Assembly: GCF_000342165.1 (NCBI RefSeq)
Contig: NZ_AMRV01000003.1
Span: 186,001-250,000, forward strand
DNA from: Pacificimonas flava
GTDB taxonomy: Bacteria; Pseudomonadota; Alphaproteobacteria; Sphingomonadales; Sphingomonadaceae
DNA length: 64,000 bases
Direction of reading: 5' to 3'
Below, one piece after another: positions 33,828-42,798 of this stretch (within the stretch, counting starts at the first letter, position 1; every line of letters starts with the position of its first letter). Position numbers and translations under genes: made by a program. The notes beneath the pieces are model-generated. The model was not told the DNA's origin and did no database searches. It saw only the letters and a list, made by a program, of their open reading frames with translations.

Positions 33828-36160
33828 TAGCTGCTCGATCCGGACAGCTTTAATCCCCGAAGTCTCAGTGCATTTCCAATCACGGAAACAGACGACAGGC
33901 TCATAGCCGCCGCAGCGATCATGGGGCTGAGCAAAAGCCCGAACAGCGGATAGAGCAAGCCGGCCGCAATAGGTATACCTAAACTGTTATAGGCAAAGGC
34001 GAAAAACAGATTCTGGCGAATGTTACGCATGGTCGCGCTCGAGAGTGAATGCGCCTGTGCAAGACCCTGCAGATCACCTTTAATCAGGGTGATGCCCGCG
34101 CTTTCGATGGCGACGTCTGTTCCCGTACCCATCGCGATGCCAACATCCGCCAGGGCCAAAGCCGGCGCGTCGTTGATGCCGTCCCCCGCCATTGCGACAA
34201 CACGGCCCTCAGCCTTCAGTTCGCCGACAATACGGTGCTTGTCTTCGGGCGAAACATCGGCGTGAATTTCATCGATGCTAACCTGTTCCCCGACGGCGCG
34301 GGCGGTGCCTTCACTGTCTCCGGTTAGCATGACCACGCGTATCCTGCGATCATGCAGAGCACGGATGGCATTTTGGCTTGTAGGTTTGATCGGGTCTGCA
34401 ACCGCCAGAATGCCCGAAGCCTGCCCATCGATAGCCACGAACATGACCGTCTGCCCCTGAACTCTGCGGGTTTCCGCCTCGCCAGCAAGCTCATCGCTCC
34501 AGGCGGCGATACGTCTCATCAACTTGCCGTTACCGATACTGAGTCGGCGGCCTTCAACTCTAGCAGAGATGCCTTCGCCAGTCGTCGATGTGAATTCCGT
34601 CACCGGGCGCAAATCAAGATTTCTTTTCTGCGCACCCGCGACGATGGCCTCAGCCAGCGGATGCTCGCTGCCCACTTCGGCGGAGGCTGCGAGGGTTAGG
34701 AGCTCGTTCTCGCTGACACCGCCAGATGCAAGCATATACACAAGCTCTGGTTTTCCTTCAGTGAGCGTTCCTGTCTTGTCGACAACAAGTGTATCGATTT
34801 TCTCAAAACGCTCGAGCGCTTCGGCATTCTTGATCAGGATCCCGTTTTGCGCGCCCTTCCCGGTACCTGTCACGATTGACATGGGCGTGGCGAGGCCAAG
34901 AGCGCATGGGCAGGCTATGATAAGAACTGCGACTGCATTCACGAGGCCGTAAGCCAGCGATGGCTCCGGCCCCCAAATCGCCCAGGTCAGAAACGTCAGG
35001 AATGAAATTCCGACGACGAGAGGGACGAACCAACCGGCAACCTGGTCGGCCAAGCGCTGGATCGGCGCGCGGCTGCGCTGAGCCGCGGCTACCATCTGCA
35101 CAATCTGTGCAAGCATCGTGTCCTGACCGACGCGGTTAACAACCATCACAAAACCGCCCGTGCCGTTGACCGTGCCCCCCGTGACAGTATCGCCCTCGCG
35201 CTTGGTGACGGGTAACGGTTCGCCCGAGATCATCGATTCATCGACGGCGCTCGAACCTTCGGCGACGCTGCCATCGACGGCGATTTTGTCGCCCGGCCGT
35301 ACACGCAGCCGGTCCCCTGCCTTGACGTCCTCGACGCTAACCTCGTTTTCGGTACCATCCGGCAAAATTTTGAGTGCGGTCGGCGGCGCTAGCTCCAGAA
35401 GGGCGCGTAGCGCGCCAGAGGTAGCGCCGCGAGCCCGCAGCTCCAAAACCTGGCCGAGTAGAACGAGCGTCGTAATGACTGCGGCGGCTTCGAAATAGAC
35501 AGCTACCCTGCCTTCGGCATCCCTGAATCCCGGCGGAAACAGCGTGGGAAATATCGTGGCAAAGATGCTGAAGAGGTAGGCGATGGAAACACCGAGCCCA
35601 ATCAGAGTGAACATGTTCAGATTCATGGTCTTGAGGGATTGAAGACCGCGAACGAAGAATGGCCACGCTCCGAAGAACACCACCGGCGAAGCCAATCCGA
35701 GCTGCAGCCACTGCGCCCATGCCGGTTCGATCAGACGCGAGAATGGCTGCCCGGGAATGAGATCGCCCATCGCATAAATGAATAGCGGTACAGTCAGCGC
35801 CGCGCTGACCCAGAAACGGCGGCGCATATCCACGAGCTCTGGATCTGGGCCGTCGTCGAGGCTGACAGTCTCAGGCTCGAGAGCCATGCCGCAAACCGGA
35901 CAGGAACCCGGGCCGTCTTGCCGGATTTCTGGATGCATCGGACAGGTGAAGATCGTACCCGGCGTCGCATTCTCTGCAGCGTTCAGATGAGCTTTCGAAA
36001 GATAGAGGTCCGGATCGGACACGAATTTCTGCAGGCACCGGGAAGAACAGAAATAATGAGAGGCGTCGCCGCGTTGGGTCACATGTTCAGCGCCTTCGAT
36101 CTTCACACTCATACCGCAGACGGGGTCAGTTGCCATTTGCTGTGTGGACGGTTCAGTCAT
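33827..36160 (-). CDS. copA: Copper/silver P1B-type ATPase with YHS and heavy-metal-binding domains
   Basis: The 777-residue pump starts with a YHS domain ([10 protein letters not shown]; Cys pairs like YFCSSRC) and a TRASH-like heavy-metal domain ([26 protein letters not shown]). Then come eight membrane helices. TM6 has the CPC metal motif ([13 protein letters not shown]), the phosphorylation site is DKTGTLTEG, the actuator TGE-type motif is MISGEPLP, and TM7/8 carry YNSLG and MSLSSVSV as in Cu+ pumps. It exports Cu(I)/Ag(I). ATG 36160 is chosen because AGGAG lies about eight bases before it; a longer frame begins at 36178. It heads a four-gene operon. Confidence 0.92.
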   Translation of the reverse strand: MTEPSTQQMATDPVCGMSVKIEGAEHVTQRGDASHYFCSSRCLQKFVSDPDLYLSKAHLNAAENATPGTIFTCPMHPEIRQDGPGSCPVCGMALEPETVSLDDGPDPELVDMRRRFWVSAALTVPLFIYAMGDLIPGQPFSRLIEPAWAQWLQLGLASPVVFFGAWPFFVRGLQSLKTMNLNMFTLIGLGVSIAYLFSIFATIFPTLFPPGFRDAEGRVAVYFEAAAVITTLVLLGQVLELRARGATSGALRALLELAPPTALKILPDGTENEVSVEDVKAGDRLRVRPGDKIAVDGSVAEGSSAVDESMISGEPLPVTKREGDTVTGGTVNGTGGFVMVVNRVGQDTMLAQIVQMVAAAQRSRAPIQRLADQVAGWFVPLVVGISFLTFLTWAIWGPEPSLAYGLVNAVAVLIIACPCALGLATPMSIVTGTGKGAQNGILIKNAEALERFEKIDTLVVDKTGTLTEGKPELVYMLASGGVSENELLTLAASAEVGSEHPLAEAIVAGAQKRNLDLRPVTEFTSTTGEGISARVEGRRLSIGNGKLMRRIAAWSDELAGEAETRRVQGQTVMFVAIDGQASGILAVADPIKPTSQNAIRALHDRRIRVVMLTGDSEGTARAVGEQVSIDEIHADVSPEDKHRIVGELKAEGRVVAMAGDGINDAPALALADVGIAMGTGTDVAIESAGITLIKGDLQGLAQAHSLSSATMRNIRQNLFFAFAYNSLGIPIAAGLLYPLFGLLLSPMIAAAAMSLSSVSVIGNALRLRGLKLSGSSS

Positions 36161-36193
36161 CAAAGCGGCTCCTAACATTCCGGTTCGAGATAC

Positions 36194-36391
36194 TCATATC
36201 TTTTTGCCGGTGAGCTGTACGGCAAGCCTTCTGGCGGGAACGCCGATTAGAGCCGCCCAGAACCCGTAAGCGAAGCACCAGAATAATACGCTCAGCACAC
36301 CGCTGACTGTCAGCCATTCAAAGCCCGGAAGCCAGGGTGACCACGCCCCGTGCATTTCGAGCCTAGAAGGCGCGAACAAACCATAAAGCAC
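36194..36391 (-). CDS. Small DUF5676-like membrane protein
   Basis: About 65 residues: an amphipathic start, MHGAWSPWLPGFEWLTVSGVL, then a helix SVLFWCFAYGFWAALIGV and a basic end. The shape fits the DUF5676 short membrane proteins found beside copper ATPases. The GTG at 36391 has no good ribosome-binding site; open frame continues upstream through another hydrophobic stretch (FNIFLSVSLLACV), so a rare start may add about 14 residues. It lies 33 bases before the ATPase start on the same strand. Function unknown. Confidence 0.6.
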   Translation of the reverse strand: MLYGLFAPSRLEMHGAWSPWLPGFEWLTVSGVLSVLFWCFAYGFWAALIGVPARRLAVQLTGKKI

Positions 36392-36489
36392 ACAAGCCAG
36401 CAGGCTGACTGAGAGAAAAATATTGAATGTCAGACCTCACTTAATATGGAACAACATAGAAGTGCCGGTTTCATGAGCGGCTCCTTATT

Positions 36490-36580
36490 GGGGCCGGACG
36501 GCGGGATCAGGGGGAATTTACCGGCCGGCCCCGCACATCCTTTATGCCGAACCGGATGGATTTCGGCACAAAGGATGTGC
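36490..36580. repeat. Two adjacent hairpins, one with 19-base arms
   Basis: GGGGCCGG (36490-36497) pairs with CCGGCCCC (36525-36532). Immediately next, arms of 19 bases (36533-36551 and 36562-36580) pair with a single A:C mismatch around a ten-base loop. No T-tract is present. The block lies between two minus-strand genes and may end or protect the upstream transcript. Confidence 0.8.
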
Positions 36581-36606
36581 AATTCTTGCTTATTCTCTAC
36601 GGCAAG

Positions 36607-36882
36607 CTACTTCGGCTCGGAGGAGGACGCCGCCTCATCGTGCTTCATTTCGCCATGGTCCATCTCCTCATGGCTCATGTCGCTATCGCTCATGCCCTTC
36701 ATCTGGGAATGGTCCATGGTTTTCCCGTCCATTGCCATGCACGTCATCTTCCCATTGGCGTCCTTCATGCAGTGTTCCGCTTTTGTGTTTTCAGGCGCAG
36801 CCTTGGTCGGTTCTTGAGCAAGAACCGCTACCGAGATCGAAAGGGCTGCGAAAGCGGTGGCAGCAAATATTGTCTTATTCAC
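36607..36882 (-). CDS. Met/His-rich periplasmic copper-binding protein
   Basis: The 91-residue protein starts at GTG 36882 with GGAAGG nine bases upstream. A signal peptide ends near VLAQEP. The mature chain is hydrophilic and full of metal-binding residues (HCMKDANGKMTCMAMDGKTM, then MDHSQMKGM and MSHEEMDHGEMKHDE). The MDHSQM motif also recurs in the CopB-like protein of this window. It probably buffers periplasmic copper. It sits 20 bases after the DUF411 gene stop, on the same strand. A long extension upstream of the GTG overlaps DUF411 and is not believed. Confidence 0.75.
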   Translation of the reverse strand: MNKTIFAATAFAALSISVAVLAQEPTKAAPENTKAEHCMKDANGKMTCMAMDGKTMDHSQMKGMSDSDMSHEEMDHGEMKHDEAASSSEPK

Positions 36883-36902
36883 GTGAATTATCCTTCCTGG
36901 GG

Positions 36903-37355
36903 TTAATTGTGGCGGGCAAAAATCATGGTTGTGCCGACGCCGAACGCAATGACATTGTAGGGGGCCGCCGTTCCCCCGGCCTCCATTCCCGGCGACCCAA
37001 GCGGCATGCCCGGCACGGCGAGACCGCGAACCTGTTTCGGCTTCGCGGCAAGCAGCCGCGCAATGTCGGCGGCCGGGACATGCCCCTCCACAATATAGCC
37101 GTCGATCACGGCCGTGTGGCATGAGGCCAATTTCGCTGGAACGGCCAAACGGCCCTTAAGCGCTGGCATATTGGGCTCGTTGAGAACGTGCACGTCGCGG
37201 CCCAAATCTGCCTTGATCGATTTCGCCCACGCAAGACAGCAACCGCAATTCGGATCACGGTGCATAGTCATCTTGCCAGCAAGAGCGGGACCGGCAATTG
37301 CCATGGCCCCAAGGGACATTGCCAAGGCGCTGAGAAAGTGTTTCCGTTTGGGCAT
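36903..37355 (-). CDS. DUF411 metal-binding protein
   Basis: The 150-residue protein has a signal peptide (FLSALAMSLGAMAIAGPALA) and the DUF411 core. The Cys-rich segment MHRDPNCGCCLAWAKSIKAD begins it, and ASCHTAVIDGYIVEGHVPA supplies the conserved Cys-His. The last part (APYNVIAFGVGTTMIFARHN) completes the fold. DUF411 proteins occur in copper and silver loci and are presumed to bind metal with the Cys residues. It lies between the DUF2231 gene (two bases upstream) and the Met-rich gene. ATG 37355 is selected; the longer frame has no signal. Confidence 0.88.
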   Translation of the reverse strand: MPKRKHFLSALAMSLGAMAIAGPALAGKMTMHRDPNCGCCLAWAKSIKADLGRDVHVLNEPNMPALKGRLAVPAKLASCHTAVIDGYIVEGHVPAADIARLLAAKPKQVRGLAVPGMPLGSPGMEAGGTAAPYNVIAFGVGTTMIFARHN

Positions 37356-37357
37356 AA

Positions 37358-38017
37358 TTATCCTTTCAAACCGAGATGGTCGGGACCCATCGCAAGCTCC
37401 CCGCCCATATACCCCTGCCAAAGCAGCAATCCTGCGATCAGTGCGAGGAGCAGTCTGAACCACTTACGGCTCGCTGTGATATTCTGCCCCTTGGGAAGCT
37501 GGGCCACCAGAATGAGACCGCCAATGGCAATACCCGTACCGTTCCAGCGATGCATGCCGAGAAGATCCGAGCGGTCGCTGAGCCGAAAGCCTCCGGCGAA
37601 CCATCCGAGGAACGCGGCGAGAACGCCGCCGCCTGCTCCTGTCCATGTCAGAAATCGAACTGTCGTGCCCAAACCGGTAGAAGGGTTCAGGAACAGAAGT
37701 CCCTCCGCAAGTGCGGCAGCAAGAAGGAACGCGATCGGGAAATGTACGAAGGCAGGGTGAAGGGCTCCCAGAAACTTCACAATGAATGGCGTATTTTCTT
37801 CAGCGCCATGTTCGTGCGTCTCATGTGGCGATGCCGCGCTCTCACTATGCGCTATCTCAATAGCCTCGAGTGGCGCGCCCTCAGCCTGTGCGGAAGCTTC
37901 CTCCTTGGTCGGTTCGGTTTGGTTTTGGCGATGCGCTTCGTGGGCACTTGCCGGAAACGCAGCAATCGTCAGCGCCAATCCGAATCCCCATAAGAACGTG
38001 ACCCCAGCTTTCTTCAT
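37358..38017 (-). CDS. DUF2231 membrane protein with His-rich N-terminal segment
   Basis: The 219-residue protein has a signal peptide (WGFGLALTIAAFPASAHEAH), then a His/Glu-rich linker, and a four-helix DUF2231 domain: GALHPAFVHFPIAFLLAAALAEG, LTWTGAGGGVLAAFLGWFAG, TGIAIGGLILVAQ and FRLLLALIAGLLLWQGYMGG. The HPxFVHFPIA motif is the family hallmark and may bind heme or metal. It is the first gene of a three-gene minus-strand unit with DUF411 and the Met-rich gene. A periplasmic or redox copper role is likely but unproven. Confidence 0.82.
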   Translation of the reverse strand: MKKAGVTFLWGFGLALTIAAFPASAHEAHRQNQTEPTKEEASAQAEGAPLEAIEIAHSESAASPHETHEHGAEENTPFIVKFLGALHPAFVHFPIAFLLAAALAEGLLFLNPSTGLGTTVRFLTWTGAGGGVLAAFLGWFAGGFRLSDRSDLLGMHRWNGTGIAIGGLILVAQLPKGQNITASRKWFRLLLALIAGLLLWQGYMGGELAMGPDHLGLKG

Positions 38018-38226
38018 CGAACCTCTTCCAGCTTGTACCTATTCTCGCCTTACGGCGGCCAAGGCCATGTCCCTCAAAACGCGTATCGGCTTTCGCTCCA
38101 GACGTCGGTCCGCCCCTGGCAATACAGAAGCCCCAAACAGAGAAGTTGCTCTTGATGACCGGCGCTGCCTGACGCGGATAGACCGAGGCCAATAAGCAAA
38201 AGGAACAATGATATTTGAGTGCGAAC

Positions 38227-38239
38227 CGCATTAAATGCG
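38227..38239 (+). promoter_or_regulatory. 13-bp palindrome upstream of cnrY
   Basis: CGCATT-A-AATGCG is a perfect palindrome 38 bases before the cnrY start codon. It could be an operator. A clear ECF-type -35/-10 pair was not found alongside. Confidence 0.35.
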
Positions 38240-38277
38240 TAAACACAGCATTGTTCCAGATACGGAAGGACGCGACG

Positions 38278-38544
38278 GTGGACTTGAACAGCTACCTAGC
38301 CGGGTCAGGCCATCACGATGATCTGCCTGCCGGTTTCCATGAGCGGCTATGGTCCCGCGTCGAGTTGATTGAACGAAAATCAGGAGAAAGGCGCGGGGCA
38401 GCACTAGGAGGCGTCCTTTTGATGGCTGCCTTCGTTACGGGCATGCTGACGTCCAGTTTTTACGGGCCGCCGCAGACGCCGCGCGATATATTATATGCAG
38501 GGCACGACCGGACGCCTGCCGTATTACTGGGCAGCCTTTCGTGA
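38278..38544 (+). CDS. cnrY: CnrY-like membrane anti-sigma factor
   Basis: The 88-residue protein has a cytoplasmic N-terminal half (LPAGFHERLWSRVELIERKSG) and a single membrane helix (AALGGVLLMAAFVTGMLTSSF), followed by a short periplasmic tail. This is the build of CnrY, which holds the ECF sigma CnrH at the membrane. GTG 38278 is preferred because GGAAGGA lies eight bases upstream. Its stop overlaps the cnrX start by four bases. Sequence identity to known CnrY is weak; the call rests mostly on the order Y-X-H and topology. Confidence 0.72.
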   Translation: MDLNSYLAGSGHHDDLPAGFHERLWSRVELIERKSGERRGAALGGVLLMAAFVTGMLTSSFYGPPQTPRDILYAGHDRTPAVLLGSLS

Positions 38545-38978
38545 GGCTGGGGAAATGGTCGATTCTCGCCATTGTGTTTTTGGCTTTGGCGGCCGGAGCC
38601 CTGGGGGCTTTCCTGCATGATCGCTACGGAATGGCAGATCAGGCCAGCGGTCTACATGAATTCGTTCACGAAGAACTTGATCTTACAGAGGCGCAGGAAA
38701 GGCAACTCGACGCGCTCGAATTGAGATATGCTCCCGAGCGCTCGAGCCTTGAGAAAAAACTTGCGGCCGCAAACCGCAAGCTGGCTGCAGCTATCAAGAG
38801 CGAACATCGCTATGGACCGCGCGTTTCCCTTGCGATCGAAAACGTCCATCAGATCCTGGGCGATATGCAAAAGACGACAGTCGATCATGTCTTTGCGATG
38901 AGAGAGCTTCTCTCGGCGGAACAGCGAGTGGAGTTCGACCGGCGAGTGAACGAGGCGCTGACCAGAGCCGAAGATTGA
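38541..38978 (+). CDS. cnrX: CnrX-like periplasmic metal sensor
   Basis: The 145-residue protein has an N-terminal membrane anchor (WSILAIVFLALAAGALGAF) and a periplasmic four-helix hairpin of the heavy-metal-resistance family. The metal ligands known for Cupriavidus CnrX (His42, His46, Glu63, His119, Met123) appear as His39, His43, Glu60, His116 and Met120, all with the same spacing. Ni or Co binding to CnrX releases CnrH from CnrY. It lies four bases before cnrH. Because copAB follows, a copper-responsive variant is possible, but the residues fit Ni/Co sensing. Confidence 0.85.
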   Translation: MRLGKWSILAIVFLALAAGALGAFLHDRYGMADQASGLHEFVHEELDLTEAQERQLDALELRYAPERSSLEKKLAAANRKLAAAIKSEHRYGPRVSLAIENVHQILGDMQKTTVDHVFAMRELLSAEQRVEFDRRVNEALTRAED

Positions 38979-38982
38979 ACGG

Positions 38983-39534
38983 GTGACCGCGACAGGGCCC
39001 GAAGAGTTAAAGCTGCTTGTCCGCGAGGGCGACCGGCGGGCCTTCGACGAACTCGTAAAGATCGAGGGCACCCGGCAATTGGCCATTGCAACGCGCGCCC
39101 TGCACAACCGGGAACTCGCAGAAGACGCCGTGCAGGACGCCTTTGCCTCTGCCTGGATTGCCAGGCGGCGGTTCGACGTGTCACGCCCATTTGGAGCGTG
39201 GATTACCAGGATCACTCTAAACAAGTGCCGGGATATTCAACGCCGCAACGCCGTTAGAAATCTCTTCTGGATGCAGAAGACGTATGACGATCCGACTGTT
39301 CCCGATGAAAGCCCCGACCCAGAACAAACAGCGAGCGACCGGGCTCAGCTGAAAAGGGTTGAAGCAGAGATTGAAGCGCTTCCCAGAAAGCTGCGGGACG
39401 CGCTACTTCTGACAACCATAGACGGCTTCAGCTACGCAGATGCGGCCTCCATTTTGAAGGTAAGCCCCAAAACCATCGAAATGCGGACATATCATGCCCG
39501 AAAACGCCTGAAGACCGCGCTTCAGGAAATTTGA
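38983..39534 (+). CDS. cnrH: CnrH-like ECF sigma factor
   Basis: The 183-residue protein has sigma region 2 (RAFDELVKIEGTRQLAIATR, then ELAEDAVQDAFASAWIARRRFD) and sigma region 4 (LPRKLRDALLLTTIDGFSYA, then ILKVSPKTIEMRTYHARKR), with no extra domain. It belongs to the RpoE-like ECF group and would direct RNA polymerase to metal-inducible promoters. GTG 38983 follows the cnrX stop by four bases. copA begins 57 bases downstream, so copAB may lie in the same transcript and be driven by CnrH. Target promoters were not clearly identified. Confidence 0.85.
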   Translation: MTATGPEELKLLVREGDRRAFDELVKIEGTRQLAIATRALHNRELAEDAVQDAFASAWIARRRFDVSRPFGAWITRITLNKCRDIQRRNAVRNLFWMQKTYDDPTVPDESPDPEQTASDRAQLKRVEAEIEALPRKLRDALLLTTIDGFSYADAASILKVSPKTIEMRTYHARKRLKTALQEI

Positions 39535-39591
39535 GGGTAACCCCCCCGCCCCGCGTAAGGAGGGCAAGCAAAGCCTACCGGGATTTTTTTC

Positions 39592-41412
39592 ATGACAATT
39601 TTGACAGACCGCCGCGGCCTCATGCGCGGTGCGGCGCAGCTTGGCGGCGGACTTGCGCTCCAATCATTGATGCCTGCCTGGGCGCGCGGCAGCGATGTCG
39701 GCGGCGGCGGATCGATCCGCAAAGGTTTCGACGAGGTATCCGGTGCTGGCATCGACCTGACCATCGGCGAGGGCATGCGTTCCGTGCAAGGGCGCCGCGG
39801 CCATAGCATCGCGGTCAATGGGAGCGTTCCAGGCCCGCTGGTGCGGCTGAAGGAAGGCCAGCCAGTGAAGCTCAACGTCACCAACACACTGAGCGAGGAC
39901 AGTTCGATCCATTGGCACGGGCTGTTGGTGCCGTTTCAGTTCGACGGGGTGCCCGGCGTCAGCTTTCCTGGCATCAGACCGGGGCAGACGTTCACATACG
40001 ATATGCCCGCCTTTCGCCAGTCCGGCACCTATTGGTGGCACAGCCACTCCAGCCTACAGGAGCAGGCGGGTCATTATGGTCCGATCGTCGTCGAACCTGC
40101 GGGCACCGATCCGGTGCAGGCGGACCGCGATTATGTGCTGCTGCTAAGCGAGTTCACGCCTCTGCATCCTCACACGATCATGGCGAAGCTTAAAAAGGGT
40201 GAAGGCTACTTCAATTATCAGCAGCGTACCCTGACGGACGATTACCAGTTGTCCGGCAAGGAACGGCGTATGTGGGCCGAAATGCGCATGATGCCGACCG
40301 ACATCATGGATGTGACCGGAGCAACGTACACTTATCTGGCCAACGGCTACGGACCGGACGAAGGCCTCGAATTTCTTTTCAGACAGGGCGAGCGTGTGCG
40401 GTTGCGGATCATTAATGGCAGCGCGATGACGTTCTTCAATTTCCGCATTCCCGGTGTGAAATTCTGGGTCGTCGGCGCCGACGGCCAGAATGTGAAGCCG
40501 GTCGAGGTGGAGGAATTCCAGATCGGCACTGCGGAAACATATGACATCGTCGTGGAACCGCGCGGCGAAGCGCATACGATCGTTGCAGAATCGATGGATC
40601 GATCCGGAATGGCCGCGGCGACGCTAGCCAGCCGTCCAGGCGCGCGGGCCGACCTCCCTGCGCTTCGGGAACCGCCGCTTCTGACAATGGCCGATATGGG
40701 CATGAGCGGCATGGATCATGGCGGAGGCGGTATGACCGAAATGGACCACGCCGCAATGGGCCACGGCGGCGGCGATGTGAGCGGCAGCGCTTCGCCCGGC
40801 GCAAACATCGATGCCGGGGCCATGACAATGGAGAGCATGGCAATGGGCGGCATGAATATGCGCGACACCTCGAAGCTGCCAGCAGATGTCAAGGTTGGCC
40901 CCGGCATCGACATGGTGTCGATGAACCCCGTGGACCGCATGGGTGACCCTGGCATCGGGCTGGACAAGGTCCCGCACAGAGTGCTCAATTATAAGGATCT
41001 GGCCGCGCTCACACCGAACCGGGACAAGCGCGCTCCGTCCCGGAAGATGGAAATTCATCTGACGGGGAACATGGAACGCTATATGTGGTCGTTCGACGGG
41101 CAGAAATTCTCGGCCGTCAGCGATCAGCCGATCCGGTTCGCCTATAATGAACGGGTACGGGTCAAGCTGGTCAACGATACGATGATGGCGCACCCGATCC
41201 ATCTGCACGGCCATTTCTTCGAACTTGTCAACGGTCATGATGGCAACCAGCCGCTCAAGCACACCGTCATTGTTCAGCCCGGCGGCAGCGCAACCTTCGA
41301 TCTAACAGCCGACGAAGTCGGCGACTGGGCGTTTCATTGCCATCTCCTTTATCACATGCACTCGGGAATGTTTCAGGTCGTCACGGTTGCGCAGCCGGGA
41401 GAAGCGGCATGA
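39592..41412 (+). CDS. pcoA: CopA/PcoA-type multicopper oxidase
   Basis: The 606-residue periplasmic oxidase has a Tat signal (DRRGLMRGAAQLGGGLALQS) and three cupredoxin domains. Copper motifs are IHWHGLLV, WWHSHSSLQEQ, MAHPIHLHGHFF and AFHCHLLYHMHSGM. A Met/His-rich insert (MADMGMSGMDHGGGGMTEMD and MTMESMAMGGMNM) lies at about 365-430, as in CopA/PcoA. It oxidises Cu(I) to the less toxic Cu(II) in the periplasm. It follows cnrH by 57 bases and overlaps copB by four bases (ATGA). The other oxidase in this window carries a nonsense codon, so this copy may supply the activity. It is named pcoA to distinguish it from the P-type ATPase CopA. Confidence 0.92.
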   Translation: MTILTDRRGLMRGAAQLGGGLALQSLMPAWARGSDVGGGGSIRKGFDEVSGAGIDLTIGEGMRSVQGRRGHSIAVNGSVPGPLVRLKEGQPVKLNVTNTLSEDSSIHWHGLLVPFQFDGVPGVSFPGIRPGQTFTYDMPAFRQSGTYWWHSHSSLQEQAGHYGPIVVEPAGTDPVQADRDYVLLLSEFTPLHPHTIMAKLKKGEGYFNYQQRTLTDDYQLSGKERRMWAEMRMMPTDIMDVTGATYTYLANGYGPDEGLEFLFRQGERVRLRIINGSAMTFFNFRIPGVKFWVVGADGQNVKPVEVEEFQIGTAETYDIVVEPRGEAHTIVAESMDRSGMAAATLASRPGARADLPALREPPLLTMADMGMSGMDHGGGGMTEMDHAAMGHGGGDVSGSASPGANIDAGAMTMESMAMGGMNMRDTSKLPADVKVGPGIDMVSMNPVDRMGDPGIGLDKVPHRVLNYKDLAALTPNRDKRAPSRKMEIHLTGNMERYMWSFDGQKFSAVSDQPIRFAYNERVRVKLVNDTMMAHPIHLHGHFFELVNGHDGNQPLKHTVIVQPGGSATFDLTADEVGDWAFHCHLLYHMHSGMFQVVTVAQPGEAA

Positions 41413-42518
41413 AGACATTGTTCGCGCTAATCCTTATGGGCGCCGCGGCCCCTGCCCTTGCGCAACATGCCGGCGGACACACCGGGCTAACGGAAACCGA
41501 ACAGACGAACGCCGAACCAGAAGACAATGATGAAGCCACACCCGGTGCGGCCGCGGCACCGAAAAACACTGGCGACAACGCGACGGATCACTTGAACATG
41601 GACCACAGCGCCATGGGCGATGCGCCGATGGACCGTGATACGATACCCGCGATGGATCATGACGAGATGGACCGTGATGTCATGGACCATTCCCAAATGG
41701 GCGACAGCGCGATGGAAGGCATGGGCCAGATGGATCATAGTCAGATGGGTCAGGGCGATATGTCCATGCCGATCCCTGATGCGCCGCCGCCGCCCGCGGC
41801 CGGCTCCGGACCTGCACGCGCAGCCGATGCCGTCTGGGGCGCCGAAGCGATGCGCGGCGCGCGTGACAAGCTTCGTAGCGAACAGGGAGGCCAGACATTT
41901 TTCTGGATTCAGGGTGAACGCGCCGAATACCGAATCCGCGAAGGGAAGAACGGCTATCTCTGGGATATTCAGGGCTTTTATGGCGGCGACATCGACAAAT
42001 TCTGGTTCAAGTCCGAAGGGGAAGGCAGTTTCGGTGAAGAGATCGAGGCCGCTGAAGTTCAGGCGCTTTGGAGCCGTGCTATCGGTCCGTGGTTCGATTT
42101 TCAAGCCGGCGTGCGGCAGGATTTCGCTCCGCGTGACCGCACCTATGCGGCCGTGGGGGTGCAAGGCCTTGCCCCCTATTTGTTCGAACTGGATGTCGCC
42201 GCGTTCCTGTCTGACAGGGGCGATCTGACCGCGCGTCTGGAGGGCGAAATCGATCAGCGCATCACCCAGCGTCTTATCCTGCAGCCGCGCGCCGAGATAA
42301 ACCTCGCCGCGCAGGACATTCCTGAACTGGCTATTGGCGCCGGTATCGATACTGCCGAACTCGGTCTGCGGCTACGCTACGAGATCGCCCGCGAATTTGC
42401 GCCGTACATTGGCGTCGAGCAAGAATGGAAATTGGATAAAAGCGCCGATTACGCACGCGCGGGGGGTGAGGATCCTAGTGTCACAAATTTCGTCGTCGGG
42501 CTGCGCTTCTGGTTTTAG
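41409..42518 (+). CDS. pcoB: CopB/PcoB-type outer-membrane copper protein
   Basis: The 369-residue protein has a signal peptide (LFALILMGAAAPALAQ) and a Met/His/Asp-rich region of about 110 residues with repeated MDHSxM units (NMDHSAMGDAPM; VMDHSQMGDSAM; QMDHSQMGQ). A CopB beta-barrel domain follows (LRSEQGGQTFFWIQGERAEY), ending in an outer-membrane motif (VVGLRFWF). It binds or passes copper at the outer membrane. ATG 41409 overlaps the CopA stop by four bases. It ends the cnrYXH-copAB gene string. Confidence 0.9.
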   Translation: MKTLFALILMGAAAPALAQHAGGHTGLTETEQTNAEPEDNDEATPGAAAAPKNTGDNATDHLNMDHSAMGDAPMDRDTIPAMDHDEMDRDVMDHSQMGDSAMEGMGQMDHSQMGQGDMSMPIPDAPPPPAAGSGPARAADAVWGAEAMRGARDKLRSEQGGQTFFWIQGERAEYRIREGKNGYLWDIQGFYGGDIDKFWFKSEGEGSFGEEIEAAEVQALWSRAIGPWFDFQAGVRQDFAPRDRTYAAVGVQGLAPYLFELDVAAFLSDRGDLTARLEGEIDQRITQRLILQPRAEINLAAQDIPELAIGAGIDTAELGLRLRYEIAREFAPYIGVEQEWKLDKSADYARAGGEDPSVTNFVVGLRFWF

Positions 42519-42746
42519 GGAAACCCCCATGCCAACGAAGATATCGGCATGTATTTCCTAAATGTTTTTCGCCCTCGCAAGAGCTTCCTTTGAGCCGGTT
42601 ATAGGCAAATAGGTAACGAGAATTTTCACTGCGTAGAAATATCCTCGCACAGTCTCGAGTCCTAATCAGCATACAAAAGTGGCCAGATTGTAATTTAATG
42701 TGTCTTTCTAGCCCGACAATCCTCCTCAACGAATAAATGTGTTGAC

Positions 42747-42758
42747 CTGTATATACAG
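42747..42758. promoter_or_regulatory. HutC operator before the TonB-dependent receptor
   Basis: CTGTATATACAG is a perfect palindrome containing TGTA-N2-TACA, the known HutC site. It lies 40 bases before the receptor ATG and overlaps the space between a TTGACC -35-like and a TGTATT -10-like element, a place where repressor would block transcription. An identical copy lies between hutF and hutI at 52327-52338. Confidence 0.75.
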
Positions 42759-42798
42759 CATTGTATTTCGAGGTGATTGGAGACAGAGGGGGAACGAC

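Noticed and set aside
37881-38246. A minus-strand frame covering the gap upstream of the DUF2231 gene
   Set aside because: It overlaps the DUF2231 gene in another frame and has no recognisable domain or ribosome-binding site.
42528-42551. Terminator after copB (CATGCC...GGCATG)
   Set aside because: The stem has only six pairs and no continuous T-tract follows.
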